32,389 nucleotides of DNA from Fidelibacterota bacterium (GTDB lineage Bacteria > Fidelibacterota > Marinisomatia > Marinisomatales > TCS56), in contig JABMPO010000052.1 of assembly GCA_013203015.1 (NCBI GenBank), positions 1 through 32,389 on the forward strand. Direction: 5' to 3'. Below the pieces are notes generated by a model, which had not been told where the DNA came from, made no database searches, and worked only from the letters and a program-made list of their open reading frames with translations. Made by a program: the position numbers and the translations under genes. Below, in pieces: positions 7,406 to 15,185 of this stretch. Numbering within the stretch: position 1 is the first letter of the stretch; every line of letters begins with the position of its first letter.

Positions 7406-8406
7406 ATTTGTACTCCTAAATGTTCTGCCAAACTAACTTTCGTATCTTCGATAAGGTTTTTTTCTACGCAGGTTTTAGCTACCAATATGGAATTTTTAAT
7501 GGCTTTTCCAGTGGAACTGCCGTGACAAATTATGCTAACTCCCTTAACTCCAAGTAATGGTGCACCACCATATTCCTCGTAATCAAATTGTTTTTTTAAT
7601 TTAGAAAAAACCGGTTTTAACAATAGACCGCCCAGGGTATAACGTGGGTGATTACCAATTTTATTGCGGATTTCAGCGCTAAATGTTTTAACCCAGGCCT
7701 CGGCGAATTTTAACACTGTATTGCCAACGAAACCGTCGCAAACTAGAACTTTGGCTTCGCAATCGAGTAGATGACGTCCTTCAACGTTCCCTATAAAATT
7801 GTCCAGTTCCTGCTTTAGTAGTTTGTACGTTTTCTGATAAAGTTCACTGCCTTTATTGGATTCACTACCGATATTGACCAAACCAATTGGCGGATTTTTA
7901 ATTTTTTCCACATGTGAAAGGTAATGAGATGCCATAATAGCGAACTGCAGCATATGGTAAGGCTTGGCATCGGGATTGGCGCCGACATCGCAAAGTATTT
8001 TCCCACCCATTAAAGTAGGGATATAGGCCCCCAGGGCTGGTCTTCTGACTCCCTGTATCCGCCCTAAGCCAAATAGAGAAGTGGACATAACCGCGCCAGT
8101 GTTGCCGGCGCTGATGAAGGCATCCGCCTTTCCATCTTTGACTAATTTAAGCCCCTTTACAATCGATGAGTCCGGTTTGGTCTTTATTACCCGCGAGCCA
8201 GGCTCATCCATGGTAATAATTTGGGTAGTGGGGAGGATACTGATTCTATCATTATTATCAGTACCTAACTCAGATTTGATAGCGTTTTCGTCCCCAACCA
8301 GAATATAATGTATATCAGTGGGAGTGTCCGGTATAGCCTGCAATACCCCCTGTATAACAGCCTGAGGGGCAAAATCTCCCCCCATGGCATCCAATGCTAA
8401 ATGCAT
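7402..8406 (-). CDS. plsX: Phosphate acyltransferase PlsX
   Basis: Converts acyl-ACP to acyl-phosphate, the donor for PlsY in glycerol-3-phosphate acylation, and so links the fab operon to phospholipid synthesis. 334 aa, normal. The N-terminus MHLALDAMGGDFAP and the SAGNTGAVMS block are hallmarks, with VCDGFVGN and the C-terminal GVKGVSIICHGSS also present. The ATG is 13 bp from the rpmF stop, with no clear SD. The neighbours rpmF upstream and fabH downstream are the standard arrangement. Confidence 0.96.
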   Translation of the reverse strand: MHLALDAMGGDFAPQAVIQGVLQAIPDTPTDIHYILVGDENAIKSELGTDNNDRISILPTTQIITMDEPGSRVIKTKPDSSIVKGLKLVKDGKADAFISAGNTGAVMSTSLFGLGRIQGVRRPALGAYIPTLMGGKILCDVGANPDAKPYHMLQFAIMASHYLSHVEKIKNPPIGLVNIGSESNKGSELYQKTYKLLKQELDNFIGNVEGRHLLDCEAKVLVCDGFVGNTVLKFAEAWVKTFSAEIRNKIGNHPRYTLGGLLLKPVFSKLKKQFDYEEYGGAPLLGVKGVSIICHGSSTGKAIKNSILVAKTCVEKNLIEDTKVSLAEHLGVQI

Positions 8407-8419
8407 TTATCGGGATTAA

Positions 8420-8599
8420 TTAATCCGACGTGGATATTACCGGCCGTCCGCGGTAATAACCGCAATTGGGGCAGGCTCGATGGGGCATTTTGGTCTGACC
8501 ACACTGCGGGCAGTCCATAACTGTAATAGTAGCTGCTTTATAATGCGTGCGACGTTTACGCCCGCGGGCTTTAGAAATTCTGTATTTTGGTAGTGCCAT
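8420..8599 (-). CDS. rpmF: Ribosomal protein bL32
   Basis: Small structural protein of the 50S subunit, 59 aa. The N-terminus MALPKYRISKARGRKRRTHY is typical of bL32. Two CxxC pairs (CPQC at 30-33, CPNC at 43-46) form the zinc ribbon, so this is the zinc-binding (C+) form. A strong SD, AGGAG, lies six bases before the ATG (complement of 8606-8610). It sits between yceD and plsX, the arrangement found in many bacteria. Confidence 0.96.
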   Translation of the reverse strand: MALPKYRISKARGRKRRTHYKAATITVMDCPQCGQTKMPHRACPNCGYYRGRPVISTSD

Positions 8600-8634
8600 G
8601 AGTTGCTCCTAATTCTCTGGACAAAAACTTTGCT

Positions 8635-9123
8635 TTATTTTTTTAATACGTTCCAGCGATCATTTATTGAATTCACCGGACAATCACAGTTAGAATTATT
8701 CAGATTGTGGCCGCAGGTGGTACATAATCCTTTACAAGATTCCTTACACACAGTTTTTATTGATTTATCAAGGAAAATTAAGTCTTGGATTGTGTCCGAT
8801 AAATCAACCCAGTCCTGATTATCTGGGAAAGGAATAATATCATCACTTTTATCGGTTAACACTTCCTGATTGGAAGTCAACCACAACGTCAGGGGAATTT
8901 GATGTGGTTGTTCATAATCATCCAGGCATCGATCACAGGTCTCAATTGTTGTTAATTCCAACGTTCCATTAAGTTTATAACCATCCATTGATGGGCAGGA
9001 AGTAAGGGCGCACTGAAGATATTCTTTGGTGATGACGAATTCACCAGTGTTTAATTCATTTACTGGAATTTCAAAAAGCGTATTATTTAATCCATTGATC
9101 AAATCTGTACGAAAAAGCTTCAT
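8635..9123 (-). CDS. yceD: DUF177/YceD-family protein
   Basis: 162 aa. YceD proteins are regularly encoded just before rpmF and have been linked to 23S rRNA accumulation or ribosome assembly; the exact role is uncertain. The family signature is a set of paired cysteines, seen here as CDRC (63-66), CKGLCTTCG (130-138) and CDC (146-148), probably metal-binding. The fold beginning FEIPVNELN is also typical. It is the first gene of the fab operon. Upstream is a strong terminator and a possible promoter with a leader of only a few bases. The SD is weak (AGG). Confidence 0.88.
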   Translation of the reverse strand: MKLFRTDLINGLNNTLFEIPVNELNTGEFVITKEYLQCALTSCPSMDGYKLNGTLELTTIETCDRCLDDYEQPHQIPLTLWLTSNQEVLTDKSDDIIPFPDNQDWVDLSDTIQDLIFLDKSIKTVCKESCKGLCTTCGHNLNNSNCDCPVNSINDRWNVLKK

Positions 9124-9135
9124 TTTAAGCCTGCA

Positions 9136-9164
9136 AAAGTAATCTTTGTTCTAGTCTCAAACAA
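9136..9164 (-). promoter_or_regulatory. Possible promoter of the yceD-rpmF-fab operon
   Basis: On the minus strand TTGTTT (complement of 9159-9164) and TACTTT (complement of 9136-9141) are 17 bases apart. The second box extends to TACTTTTG, which fits the TAnnTTTG element described for Bacteroidota promoters, and a TTG lies about 20 bases upstream of it. Transcription would start within about 10 bases of the yceD ATG. The match to the sigma70 -10 consensus is only three of six, so this is tentative. Confidence 0.35.
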
Positions 9165-9204
9165 GAATAAAAAGTGCCTGGTTACACAGGCACTTTTTAT
9201 TCTT
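9163..9204 (-). terminator. Intrinsic terminator with a perfect 18-bp inverted repeat
   Basis: The arms 9163-9180 and 9187-9204 are perfect reverse complements around a 6-nt loop (GTTACA). The core is AGTGCCTG/CAGGCACT, and the outer part pairs an A-rich with a T-rich strand. Read leftwards it ends the lipoprotein/membrane-protein transcript 29 bp after its stop. By symmetry it could also stop rightward transcription, but no plus-strand gene runs into it. Confidence 0.85.
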
Positions 9205-9233
9205 ATACTACTTAATTACGAATGAAAGACTGG

Positions 9234-10412
9234 CTACTTTTCTTCCTTTTCGTCTGCATCTGATGTTGAGTCGGTTTTCTCCAATTCGTCAGTAGATTCG
9301 TCTAATTCTGATTCTTCTTCCTCAGCTTCCAATTCTTCTTCATCTTTGCGTTCCAGCAAATTATCGTCATCGGATTTTTTCTTGAAAATAACGAACATTA
9401 ATGTTTCGCCAACCGATAGAATTGATAAGCCGTAGGAAATAATTGACGCCAATAACAGAAACAGGAAAATTGCCACAATTCCACCGGCAAACATCTGAAT
9501 ACCTGAAATATCGCCAGTTGAAACCGGATGTAAACCGCAAAGAGAACAGCATTTGGAACCAATGCAAAATGGTGGTAGCACGATTTCACTGGCATACCCG
9601 ACTATATTATTGAGCTTATCGCCCATACCCAGGATCCAGTCCGCACCTAACACAATATTCACCAGTTTGAAACCACCATACCAAAACAGGCCGAAAACGT
9701 AAACGCCGAGATATACCAGCGGTAACAAAGTCAGATGGTACAAAATAATTCGCCAGGGTTGGGACCAGGTGACAGAATAACTCTGAAAAACCGCACCCAT
9801 AGTGTCTTCTTCGTAGGCGCTGACAATCGCCGGGGTATACACCAGCGATGTTATCAATACCACGGCGGTATAAACTGTAAATACCGATCCAAAGAAATAG
9901 AATAGGTACGGCAGCGCAAAGAGTAATTCTCCGACCCAGGGAATTTTCCCCACCAGCCCGAAAATAATGGCCATGACCATGAAAAATGCGATTATCAAAC
10001 CGAGACTGATTGTCGTGAAAATTACCGGATGCCAGTGTTTTTTAACATATTTCCAAGCATCACCAGCCGAGTAGAATTCGTCACCTTTCAATTGCTTGTA
10101 GGTTACGCGAGCAACAGCGGTACAGGCCAGGTTGATGGTAAAGAACCAGACTATGATCCCAATCCAGTACACTACTTGAGCATACCAGGGACCACATCCA
10201 GCGGCATACAGGCATGGATAAAGTCCAAACTCTTTCCAGGCTGATGAAAATGATATTCCAGCCAATCCCAGTGCGAGATAGGTTAATAGCCAGTAAGCAA
10301 TCCAACCGCTGATCAATCCGACCAGGAAAATGAATATTTTCTTGCCGCTTAATGCCAGCCGGGGTGCTCTGAAAATGTCTCGTATGTCAAAATACAGGTT
10401 CATTGGACCCAT
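9234..10412 (-). CDS. Polytopic membrane protein with acidic C-terminal tail, family not recognised
   Basis: I do not recognise this 392-aa protein. About six or seven hydrophobic segments are visible (roughly residues 25-51, 79-101, 129-153, 164-192, 222-246 and one or two in 308-343). After the last segment comes a hydrophilic tail (345-392) made almost only of Asp, Glu, Ser and Lys. A cysteine cluster at 283, 288, 289 and 292 (CIGSKCCSLC) lies in the loop before the last membrane stretch, with two more cysteines at 67 and 73. The ATG has an SD, GGGAG. It is 12 bp downstream of the SPOR lipoprotein gene and shares its terminator, so an envelope role together with that protein is likely. It loosely recalls YciC/GPDP-type membrane domains, but this is not supported by a motif. 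Confidence 0.8.
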   Translation of the reverse strand: MGPMNLYFDIRDIFRAPRLALSGKKIFIFLVGLISGWIAYWLLTYLALGLAGISFSSAWKEFGLYPCLYAAGCGPWYAQVVYWIGIIVWFFTINLACTAVARVTYKQLKGDEFYSAGDAWKYVKKHWHPVIFTTISLGLIIAFFMVMAIIFGLVGKIPWVGELLFALPYLFYFFGSVFTVYTAVVLITSLVYTPAIVSAYEEDTMGAVFQSYSVTWSQPWRIILYHLTLLPLVYLGVYVFGLFWYGGFKLVNIVLGADWILGMGDKLNNIVGYASEIVLPPFCIGSKCCSLCGLHPVSTGDISGIQMFAGGIVAIFLFLLLASIISYGLSILSVGETLMFVIFKKKSDDDNLLERKDEEELEAEEEESELDESTDELEKTDSTSDADEKEEK

Positions 10413-10424
10413 TATTAACTCCCT

Positions 10425-11222
10425 TTAATTTTCTAGTCGAACATGATCAACCCATGTTTCGCCATTCGTCAAATTGCGAATACTGGTGGCTACCGCCACT
10501 GCTGCGGAGTAACTCTCAAAACCGCCGACCCGTACCCGATACCAGATTTCATCAGTTTCTTTGAAATATGCTTTTTGGATATAAGAATCAAATCCGGCTT
10601 CCATTAGATATTCTGCTGATTGTTGGGCAGCGTCAAAAGTGCGTTTGGCGGAAGTCTGAATCGTATATCGATTGGGATCTTTAGGAATTGTCGCACCTGG
10701 AACTGGCTTAGCTGGTGCACGTCTTGGAGCGTACGATTTTCTCACCGGCTTAGGCTCAGGAATAGTCGGTGGTGGTTCCCATGCCGGCATTTCATCCAGA
10801 ACTGAATCAAAATCCGTTGACGCGGTTGATTCGGTCGTTGTATCCTCAGCATATTCATCTTCAAATTCATCTTCATCATCCATAACTTCGTCAGATTCAA
10901 TAATTTCAAAGGTGAAACTCTGCGTAGATATTTCATCGCCAAATTCATCGGAAACGATGACTGACAATTCATAATTTCCAGTTTGATCCGGAATAAATGA
11001 GACTGTCTGATCATCGTTGGACAATTCGATATCATCCGCCGCTAAAATGCTGGCATCAGGTTGCTGCACTATGGACCAGGTATATTCAAAAATACCGTCA
11101 TCTCCGGGTGCTTCAGCCTGGGCAGATTGATATTCGCCTACTACTCCTTCATTGCTATCTTTACCGCAGCCAGCCAGTAGCAATAAACTTAAAATGATCG
11201 TGATGTACTGTTTAATACCCAT
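10425..11222 (-). CDS. Lipoprotein with PKD-like domain and C-terminal SPOR domain
   Basis: 265 aa. A signal peptide ends in the lipobox LLAGC with Cys19 as the lipidated residue. Next comes an Ig/PKD-like beta domain (about 44-107, with DQTGNYELSVIVSDEFGDE). It is followed by a very acidic linker (109-130), a proline-rich stretch (145-182) and a SPOR domain (about 184-261, starting NRYTIQTSAK and holding WYRVRVGGFESYSAA). SPOR domains bind glycan strands stripped of stem peptides and often localise to the division site. This suggests an outer-membrane-anchored peptidoglycan-binding protein. The ATG is preceded closely by GAGGG. It probably forms an operon with the membrane protein gene 12 bp downstream; ndk is 32 bp upstream. 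The specific function is unknown. Confidence 0.82.
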   Translation of the reverse strand: MGIKQYITIILSLLLLAGCGKDSNEGVVGEYQSAQAEAPGDDGIFEYTWSIVQQPDASILAADDIELSNDDQTVSFIPDQTGNYELSVIVSDEFGDEISTQSFTFEIIESDEVMDDEDEFEDEYAEDTTTESTASTDFDSVLDEMPAWEPPPTIPEPKPVRKSYAPRRAPAKPVPGATIPKDPNRYTIQTSAKRTFDAAQQSAEYLMEAGFDSYIQKAYFKETDEIWYRVRVGGFESYSAAVAVATSIRNLTNGETWVDHVRLEN

Positions 11223-11254
11223 AACCCTCGCTTGTGGTTAGTAAAAAAGGCTTC

Positions 11255-11677
11255 TCAGATGGTGTGAATTTGACTGACTGTGAAGAAAAATGCAATTTCT
11301 TTTTCAGCATTTTCATCTGAATCTGATCCATGGACTGCATTATTCTGAATACTTTCAGCAAAATCCCGGCGAATTGTCCCTTCAGCGGCTTCGGTCGGAT
11401 TGGTGGCGCCGATAAATTTGCGGTAAGATTCAACCGCATTTTTATGCTCAGCAACGAAAGGCATACAGGGACCGGAAGTCATAAATTCAATTAAATCGTT
11501 GAAAAACGGGCGCTCTTTATGAACCGCATAAAACTTCTCAGCCTGTTCGCGACTCAAATGTTCCAATCTGGCAGCTACTATTTTAAATCCGCCTTGTAAA
11601 AACCGGTCAATTATTTTACCAGTATAATTTTTGCGTACTGCATCCGGTTTGATGATGCCAAGTGTATAATTTCCCAT
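11255..11677 (-). CDS. ndk: Nucleoside diphosphate kinase
   Basis: Transfers the gamma phosphate between nucleoside triphosphates and diphosphates through a phosphohistidine. 140 aa, normal. Lys10 in IIKPDAV and the active-site His116 in NAVHGSDS are present, as is the GATNPTEAAEGTIRRDF block. It lies 24 bp after sucD, so GTP or ATP made by succinyl-CoA synthetase can be shared among nucleotides. An AGGA lies 11 bases before the ATG, a rather long spacing. Confidence 0.97.
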   Translation of the reverse strand: MGNYTLGIIKPDAVRKNYTGKIIDRFLQGGFKIVAARLEHLSREQAEKFYAVHKERPFFNDLIEFMTSGPCMPFVAEHKNAVESYRKFIGATNPTEAAEGTIRRDFAESIQNNAVHGSDSDENAEKEIAFFFTVSQIHTI

Positions 11678-11701
11678 ATGAATTTATGTCCTGTATGCTT
11701 G

Positions 11702-12580
11702 TTAATTTTTATTAAGTGCGGTATGCATGGCACTGCCAATTTCCGCCGGACTCGTAACAACTATTATTCCCGCCTTTTGCAGAGCCTGCATTTTATCTTT
11801 TGCGGTTCCTTTGCCACCTGCTATAATTGCACCGGCATGCCCCATTCGGCGCCCCGGAGGAGCAGTTTGGCCAGCAATGAATGCTACAATTGGTTTAGTG
11901 AAATTATTGTCAATAGTCCATTGGGCGGCTTCTTCCTCAGCCGTTCCGCCGATTTCACCAATCAGTACCACCCCTTTGGTATCGGGATCATCTTTAAACA
12001 ACGCCAGCATATCAATGAAGGTCGTTCCAATGATTGGATCTCCTCCAATACCGGTTGAGGTTGATTGTCCCAGACCAAATGCGCCTAATTGATGAACCGC
12101 TTCATAAGTCAACGTTCCGGAACGCGAAACGACTCCAATCGATCCCGGTGAATGGATAAATCCCGGCATGATCCCGACCTTTGCCTGTCCGGGAGAGATT
12201 ATACCTGGACAGTTCGGCCCGATCAATCGGGTATTTTTAGTGGCCAAAAATTTGTGCACCTCGACCATGTCGCGAGTCGGGATGCCTTCGGTAATGCATA
12301 CAACCAGAGCTATGTCGGCAGCAGCAGCCTCCATTATGGCTTCGGCGGCAAAAGCCGGTGGTACAAATATTACTGATGTATTGGCGGCGGTAGCGCGGAC
12401 GGCTGCTTCAACTGTGTTAAAAACCGGTACTCCCAGGGCTTCCTGCCCACCTTTCCCGGGAGTAACTCCACCTACGATGTTGGTGCCGTACTCCAGCATT
12501 TGTGCGCCATGAAATGATCCTTCCTGTCCGGTAATTCCCTGGATTAAAAGCCTTGTTTCTTGATTAACCAGTACGCTCAT
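11702..12580 (-). CDS. sucD: Succinyl-CoA synthetase (ADP/GDP-forming) alpha subunit
   Basis: The CoA-binding, phosphohistidine-carrying subunit of the TCA-cycle enzyme that makes ATP or GTP from succinyl-CoA. 292 aa. GITGQEG (15-21) binds CoA, GPNCPG is at 121-126, and the phosphorylated His248 lies in MGHAGAIIAGGKGTA. The ATG overlaps the sucC TGA as ATGA and has a strong SD, GGGAGGTG. Nucleotide preference is set by the beta subunit and not evident here. Confidence 0.97.
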   Translation of the reverse strand: MSVLVNQETRLLIQGITGQEGSFHGAQMLEYGTNIVGGVTPGKGGQEALGVPVFNTVEAAVRATAANTSVIFVPPAFAAEAIMEAAAADIALVVCITEGIPTRDMVEVHKFLATKNTRLIGPNCPGIISPGQAKVGIMPGFIHSPGSIGVVSRSGTLTYEAVHQLGAFGLGQSTSTGIGGDPIIGTTFIDMLALFKDDPDTKGVVLIGEIGGTAEEEAAQWTIDNNFTKPIVAFIAGQTAPPGRRMGHAGAIIAGGKGTAKDKMQALQKAGIIVVTSPAEIGSAMHTALNKN

Positions 12581-13749
12581 TTTGCACCTCCCGCAGCAGC
12601 TTTAACGGCTTGTTCGGCACCGTCCTGTAAGCTTTTTGCCACCTTAAATTGCAAGCTGGATTCCTTCAGCAATCTTGCGGCTTCCTGGGCATTTGTTCCT
12701 TCCAGTCGGATTATCACCGGGATTTTCACGTCAATTTCGCTCAATGCTTCGATTATTCCAGCGGCAACGCGATCACAGCGCACAATCCCGCCAAATATAT
12801 TTATCAGAACCGATTTCACATTGGGATCAGACAGAATTAACCGAAACCCATTGGCAACTGTTTTTGAATTGGCTACACCGCCTACATCAAGAAAATTTGC
12901 AGGTTCACCCCCATTTAACTTAATAATGTCCATGGTGGCCATGGCCAGCCCGGCACCATTCACCATACAGCCTACATTGCCATCGAGTTTGATATAATTC
13001 AAGCTGAATTTAGTGGCTTCCGCCTCGGCGGGATCTTCCTCGGTGATATCACGTAATTCTTTGATTTCCGAATGCCGGAATAGACCATTATCATCAAAAT
13101 TGATTTTTGCGTCCAGGGCAATTACCTGATCGTCTTCGGTAACTACCAGGGGATTAATCTCGATCAGCGAACAATCTTTATTATAAAATACCTGCCACAA
13201 CGACTGGAATATTTTTATGGCAGATTTTACTTGAGCCCCTTCTAATCCCAATGCAAAAGCCAGTTTTCGAGCCTGATAACCGCGCAAGCCCAGGCCGGGA
13301 TTAATCCATTCCTTAATAATTTTATCGGGAGTTTTCTGAGAAACTTTTTCAATTTCGATCCCACCCTCGGTAGAGACCATAAACACAAACTCACCAGTGC
13401 TGCGATCCAAAACGATCCCGGCGTATAATTCCCGTGCTATTCTGACACCGGCTTCTACCAGTAATCGCTGAACTTGTTTTCCTGCCGGTCCGGTCTGGTG
13501 AGTAACCAGTTGCATACCCAGCATATTGCGGGCCAAATCCCGCACTTCTTTTTCATTGTGGGCTAATTTTACACCACCACCTTTTCCGCGTCCGCCGGCA
13601 TGAATTTGTGCTTTGACAACGGCTAAATCACCAGGGAGCTTGCGGTAATTAGCGACTGCTTCATCAATGCTGAAAGCGGGGTAACCTTCCGGTACCACAA
13701 CACCAAACTGCCGAAAAATTTCTTTTCCTTGGTATTCATGTACTTTCAA
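12577..13749 (-). CDS. sucC: Succinyl-CoA synthetase (ADP/GDP-forming) beta subunit
   Basis: ATP-grasp subunit that binds the nucleotide and succinate. 390 aa, normal. The N-terminus MKVHEYQGKEIFRQFGV is diagnostic, GGRGKGGGVK (about 53-62) is the nucleotide-binding loop, and EINPLVV, INIFGGIVRCD and GGVANS blocks follow. The start is TTG, supported by GGAG seven bases upstream and by the N-terminal motif. It overlaps sucD by 4 nt. A terminator after the upstream GTPase gene lies within the 75-bp gap before it, so sucCD-ndk probably has its own promoter there; I could not identify one. Confidence 0.97.
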   Translation of the reverse strand: MKVHEYQGKEIFRQFGVVVPEGYPAFSIDEAVANYRKLPGDLAVVKAQIHAGGRGKGGGVKLAHNEKEVRDLARNMLGMQLVTHQTGPAGKQVQRLLVEAGVRIARELYAGIVLDRSTGEFVFMVSTEGGIEIEKVSQKTPDKIIKEWINPGLGLRGYQARKLAFALGLEGAQVKSAIKIFQSLWQVFYNKDCSLIEINPLVVTEDDQVIALDAKINFDDNGLFRHSEIKELRDITEEDPAEAEATKFSLNYIKLDGNVGCMVNGAGLAMATMDIIKLNGGEPANFLDVGGVANSKTVANGFRLILSDPNVKSVLINIFGGIVRCDRVAAGIIEALSEIDVKIPVIIRLEGTNAQEAARLLKESSLQFKVAKSLQDGAEQAVKAAAGGAK

Positions 13750-13780
13750 TATGGTTCTCCTTTGTCAGAAAAATATTTCC

Positions 13781-13811
13781 AAAAAGAAAGGCGGGAGCGT
13801 TTGCTCCCGCC
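13781..13811 (-). terminator. Intrinsic terminator after the COG2403 GTPase gene
   Basis: On the minus strand GGCGGGAGC, loop AAAC, GCTCCCGCC (a perfect 9-bp GC-rich stem, 13790-13811) is followed by TTTCTTTTT (complement of 13781-13789). It starts 13 bp after the GTPase stop codon. It separates that gene from sucCD-ndk transcriptionally. Confidence 0.85.
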
Positions 13812-13824
13812 ATAACAGAATTGG

Positions 13825-15141
13825 TTATTTCAAGAACGGTTGCAATACATCGGTAAGGTTCGGACGACCGATTTCCTGCAGATCGTAGGTTACACGAACC
13901 GAGGGTTGCTTGATCTTGCAAATCCGGCGCAAATCGATAGGTGTGCCAATGATAACAACATCACAATCAGCTTTAGCGATGGTAGCTTCCAGGTCTTTCA
14001 TCTGCTGCTCACCATAGCCCATAGCCGGTAGAACCAGACCGATTTCCGGATATTTTTCGAATGTTTCGGTGATGGTTCCAACCGTGAATTCGCGGGGATC
14101 AATTGCTTCGGAGGCACCGAATTTTTCAGCTGCCACTGTTCCGGCGCCAAATTTCATTTCACCATGGGTGAGGGTAGGTCCATCTTCCACGATCAATGCG
14201 CGTTTTCCGAGGATCAGATGGGCATCTTCAACACTGATGGGGGAGGCACCATCGATGACGATTGCATCGGGATTAACCTCACGGATATTCCAGCGTACTT
14301 CTTCGATATCCTCCGCATCGGCGCTATCAATTTTGTTTATGATTACCACATCGGCCATCAACAGATTGGTTTCACCGGGGAAATAGGATATTTCATGCCC
14401 CGGGCGGTGTGGGTCAACCACGACAATATTCAGATCAAGCTGGTAAAATGGTAAATCATTATTGCCACCATCCCACAGGATTACATCCGCTTCCTGTTCG
14501 GCTTCTCTGAGTATCGCTTCATAATCGACACCGGCGTAGATAATCGTACCTGTATTGATGTGCGGCTCATATTCTTCCATTTCTTCGATGGTGCATTTAT
14601 GTTTTTTCAAATCATCAATGCTGGCAAATCTTTGAACTTTCTGAGCAACCAGGTCGCCATAAGGCATGGGGTGCCGAATAGCGGCTACTTTTTTACCGGC
14701 ATCCTTGAGAATTTTGGCAACCAGGCGGGTAGTCTGGCTTTTACCGCAGCCAGTGCGAACGGCACCAATTCCAATAACCGGTTTAGTCGATTTGATCATT
14801 GTGGGTTTGGAACCCAGCAATTTGAAATGCGCACCGACGGCGATAACGCGGGCGGCTTTACGCATCACAGTTTCATAAGATACATCGGAATAGGCGAAAA
14901 CTACTTCCTCGACCTCGTGGCGTTCGATCAGGACTTCCAAATCCGATTCATCATGAATTAGAATTCCCTCAGGATAAAGTTCACCAGCCAAAGCTGCTGG
15001 GTAGAGTCGGCCTTCGATGTCCGGTATCTGAGTTGCCGTAAAAGCAACTACATCGTATTTAGCATTGTTGCGATAAATAACGTTAAAATTGTGAAAATCG
15101 CGTCCGGCGGCGCCCATAATCAGGGTTTTAATTTTACTCAT
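13825..15141 (-). CDS. COG2403 predicted GTPase, cyclic-2,3-diphosphoglycerate synthetase-like
   Basis: 438 aa. The N-terminal Rossmann-like part starts KTLIMGAAGRDFHNFN (5-20). The P-loop is GAVRTGCGKSQ (126-136), followed by DGGNND (224-229), VVDPHRPGHE (241-250) and an NKID element (269-272), so a nucleotide-binding fold is clear. This set of motifs is typical of COG2403, which includes the archaeal cyclic 2,3-diphosphoglycerate synthetase; what the bacterial members do is not established to my knowledge. The frame is open to 15192, but the ATG at 15141 has GGAG five bases upstream and begins exactly at the conserved first strand. It stands between pruA and sucCD, with its own terminator and a palindrome upstream. 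Confidence 0.8.
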   Translation of the reverse strand: MSKIKTLIMGAAGRDFHNFNVIYRNNAKYDVVAFTATQIPDIEGRLYPAALAGELYPEGILIHDESDLEVLIERHEVEEVVFAYSDVSYETVMRKAARVIAVGAHFKLLGSKPTMIKSTKPVIGIGAVRTGCGKSQTTRLVAKILKDAGKKVAAIRHPMPYGDLVAQKVQRFASIDDLKKHKCTIEEMEEYEPHINTGTIIYAGVDYEAILREAEQEADVILWDGGNNDLPFYQLDLNIVVVDPHRPGHEISYFPGETNLLMADVVIINKIDSADAEDIEEVRWNIREVNPDAIVIDGASPISVEDAHLILGKRALIVEDGPTLTHGEMKFGAGTVAAEKFGASEAIDPREFTVGTITETFEKYPEIGLVLPAMGYGEQQMKDLEATIAKADCDVVIIGTPIDLRRICKIKQPSVRVTYDLQEIGRPNLTDVLQPFLK

Positions 15142-15185
15142 GTTATCTCCAGTATTTTTATTATTATCATTAGGTTGATTGCTAA

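Noticed and set aside
9287..9345. Repetitive TTC/TTCTTC run that looks like a microsatellite
   Set aside because: It encodes the Glu/Asp-rich tail of the membrane protein and follows from GAA/GAG/GAT codons; unit length is not regular.
11727..12512. Plus-strand open frames opposite sucD (121 and 114 codons)
   Set aside because: Alanine- and proline-rich shadows of the sucD coding strand.
13790..13811. Inverted repeat GGCGGGAGC/GCTCCCGCC as a mobile-element end or attachment site
   Set aside because: It is followed by a T-run on the minus strand 13 bp after a stop codon and has no matching second copy or transposase, so it is a terminator.
14560..14961. 133-codon plus-strand open frame opposite the COG2403 gene
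   Set aside because: Antisense to a well-supported gene, with no recognisable domain or ribosome site.
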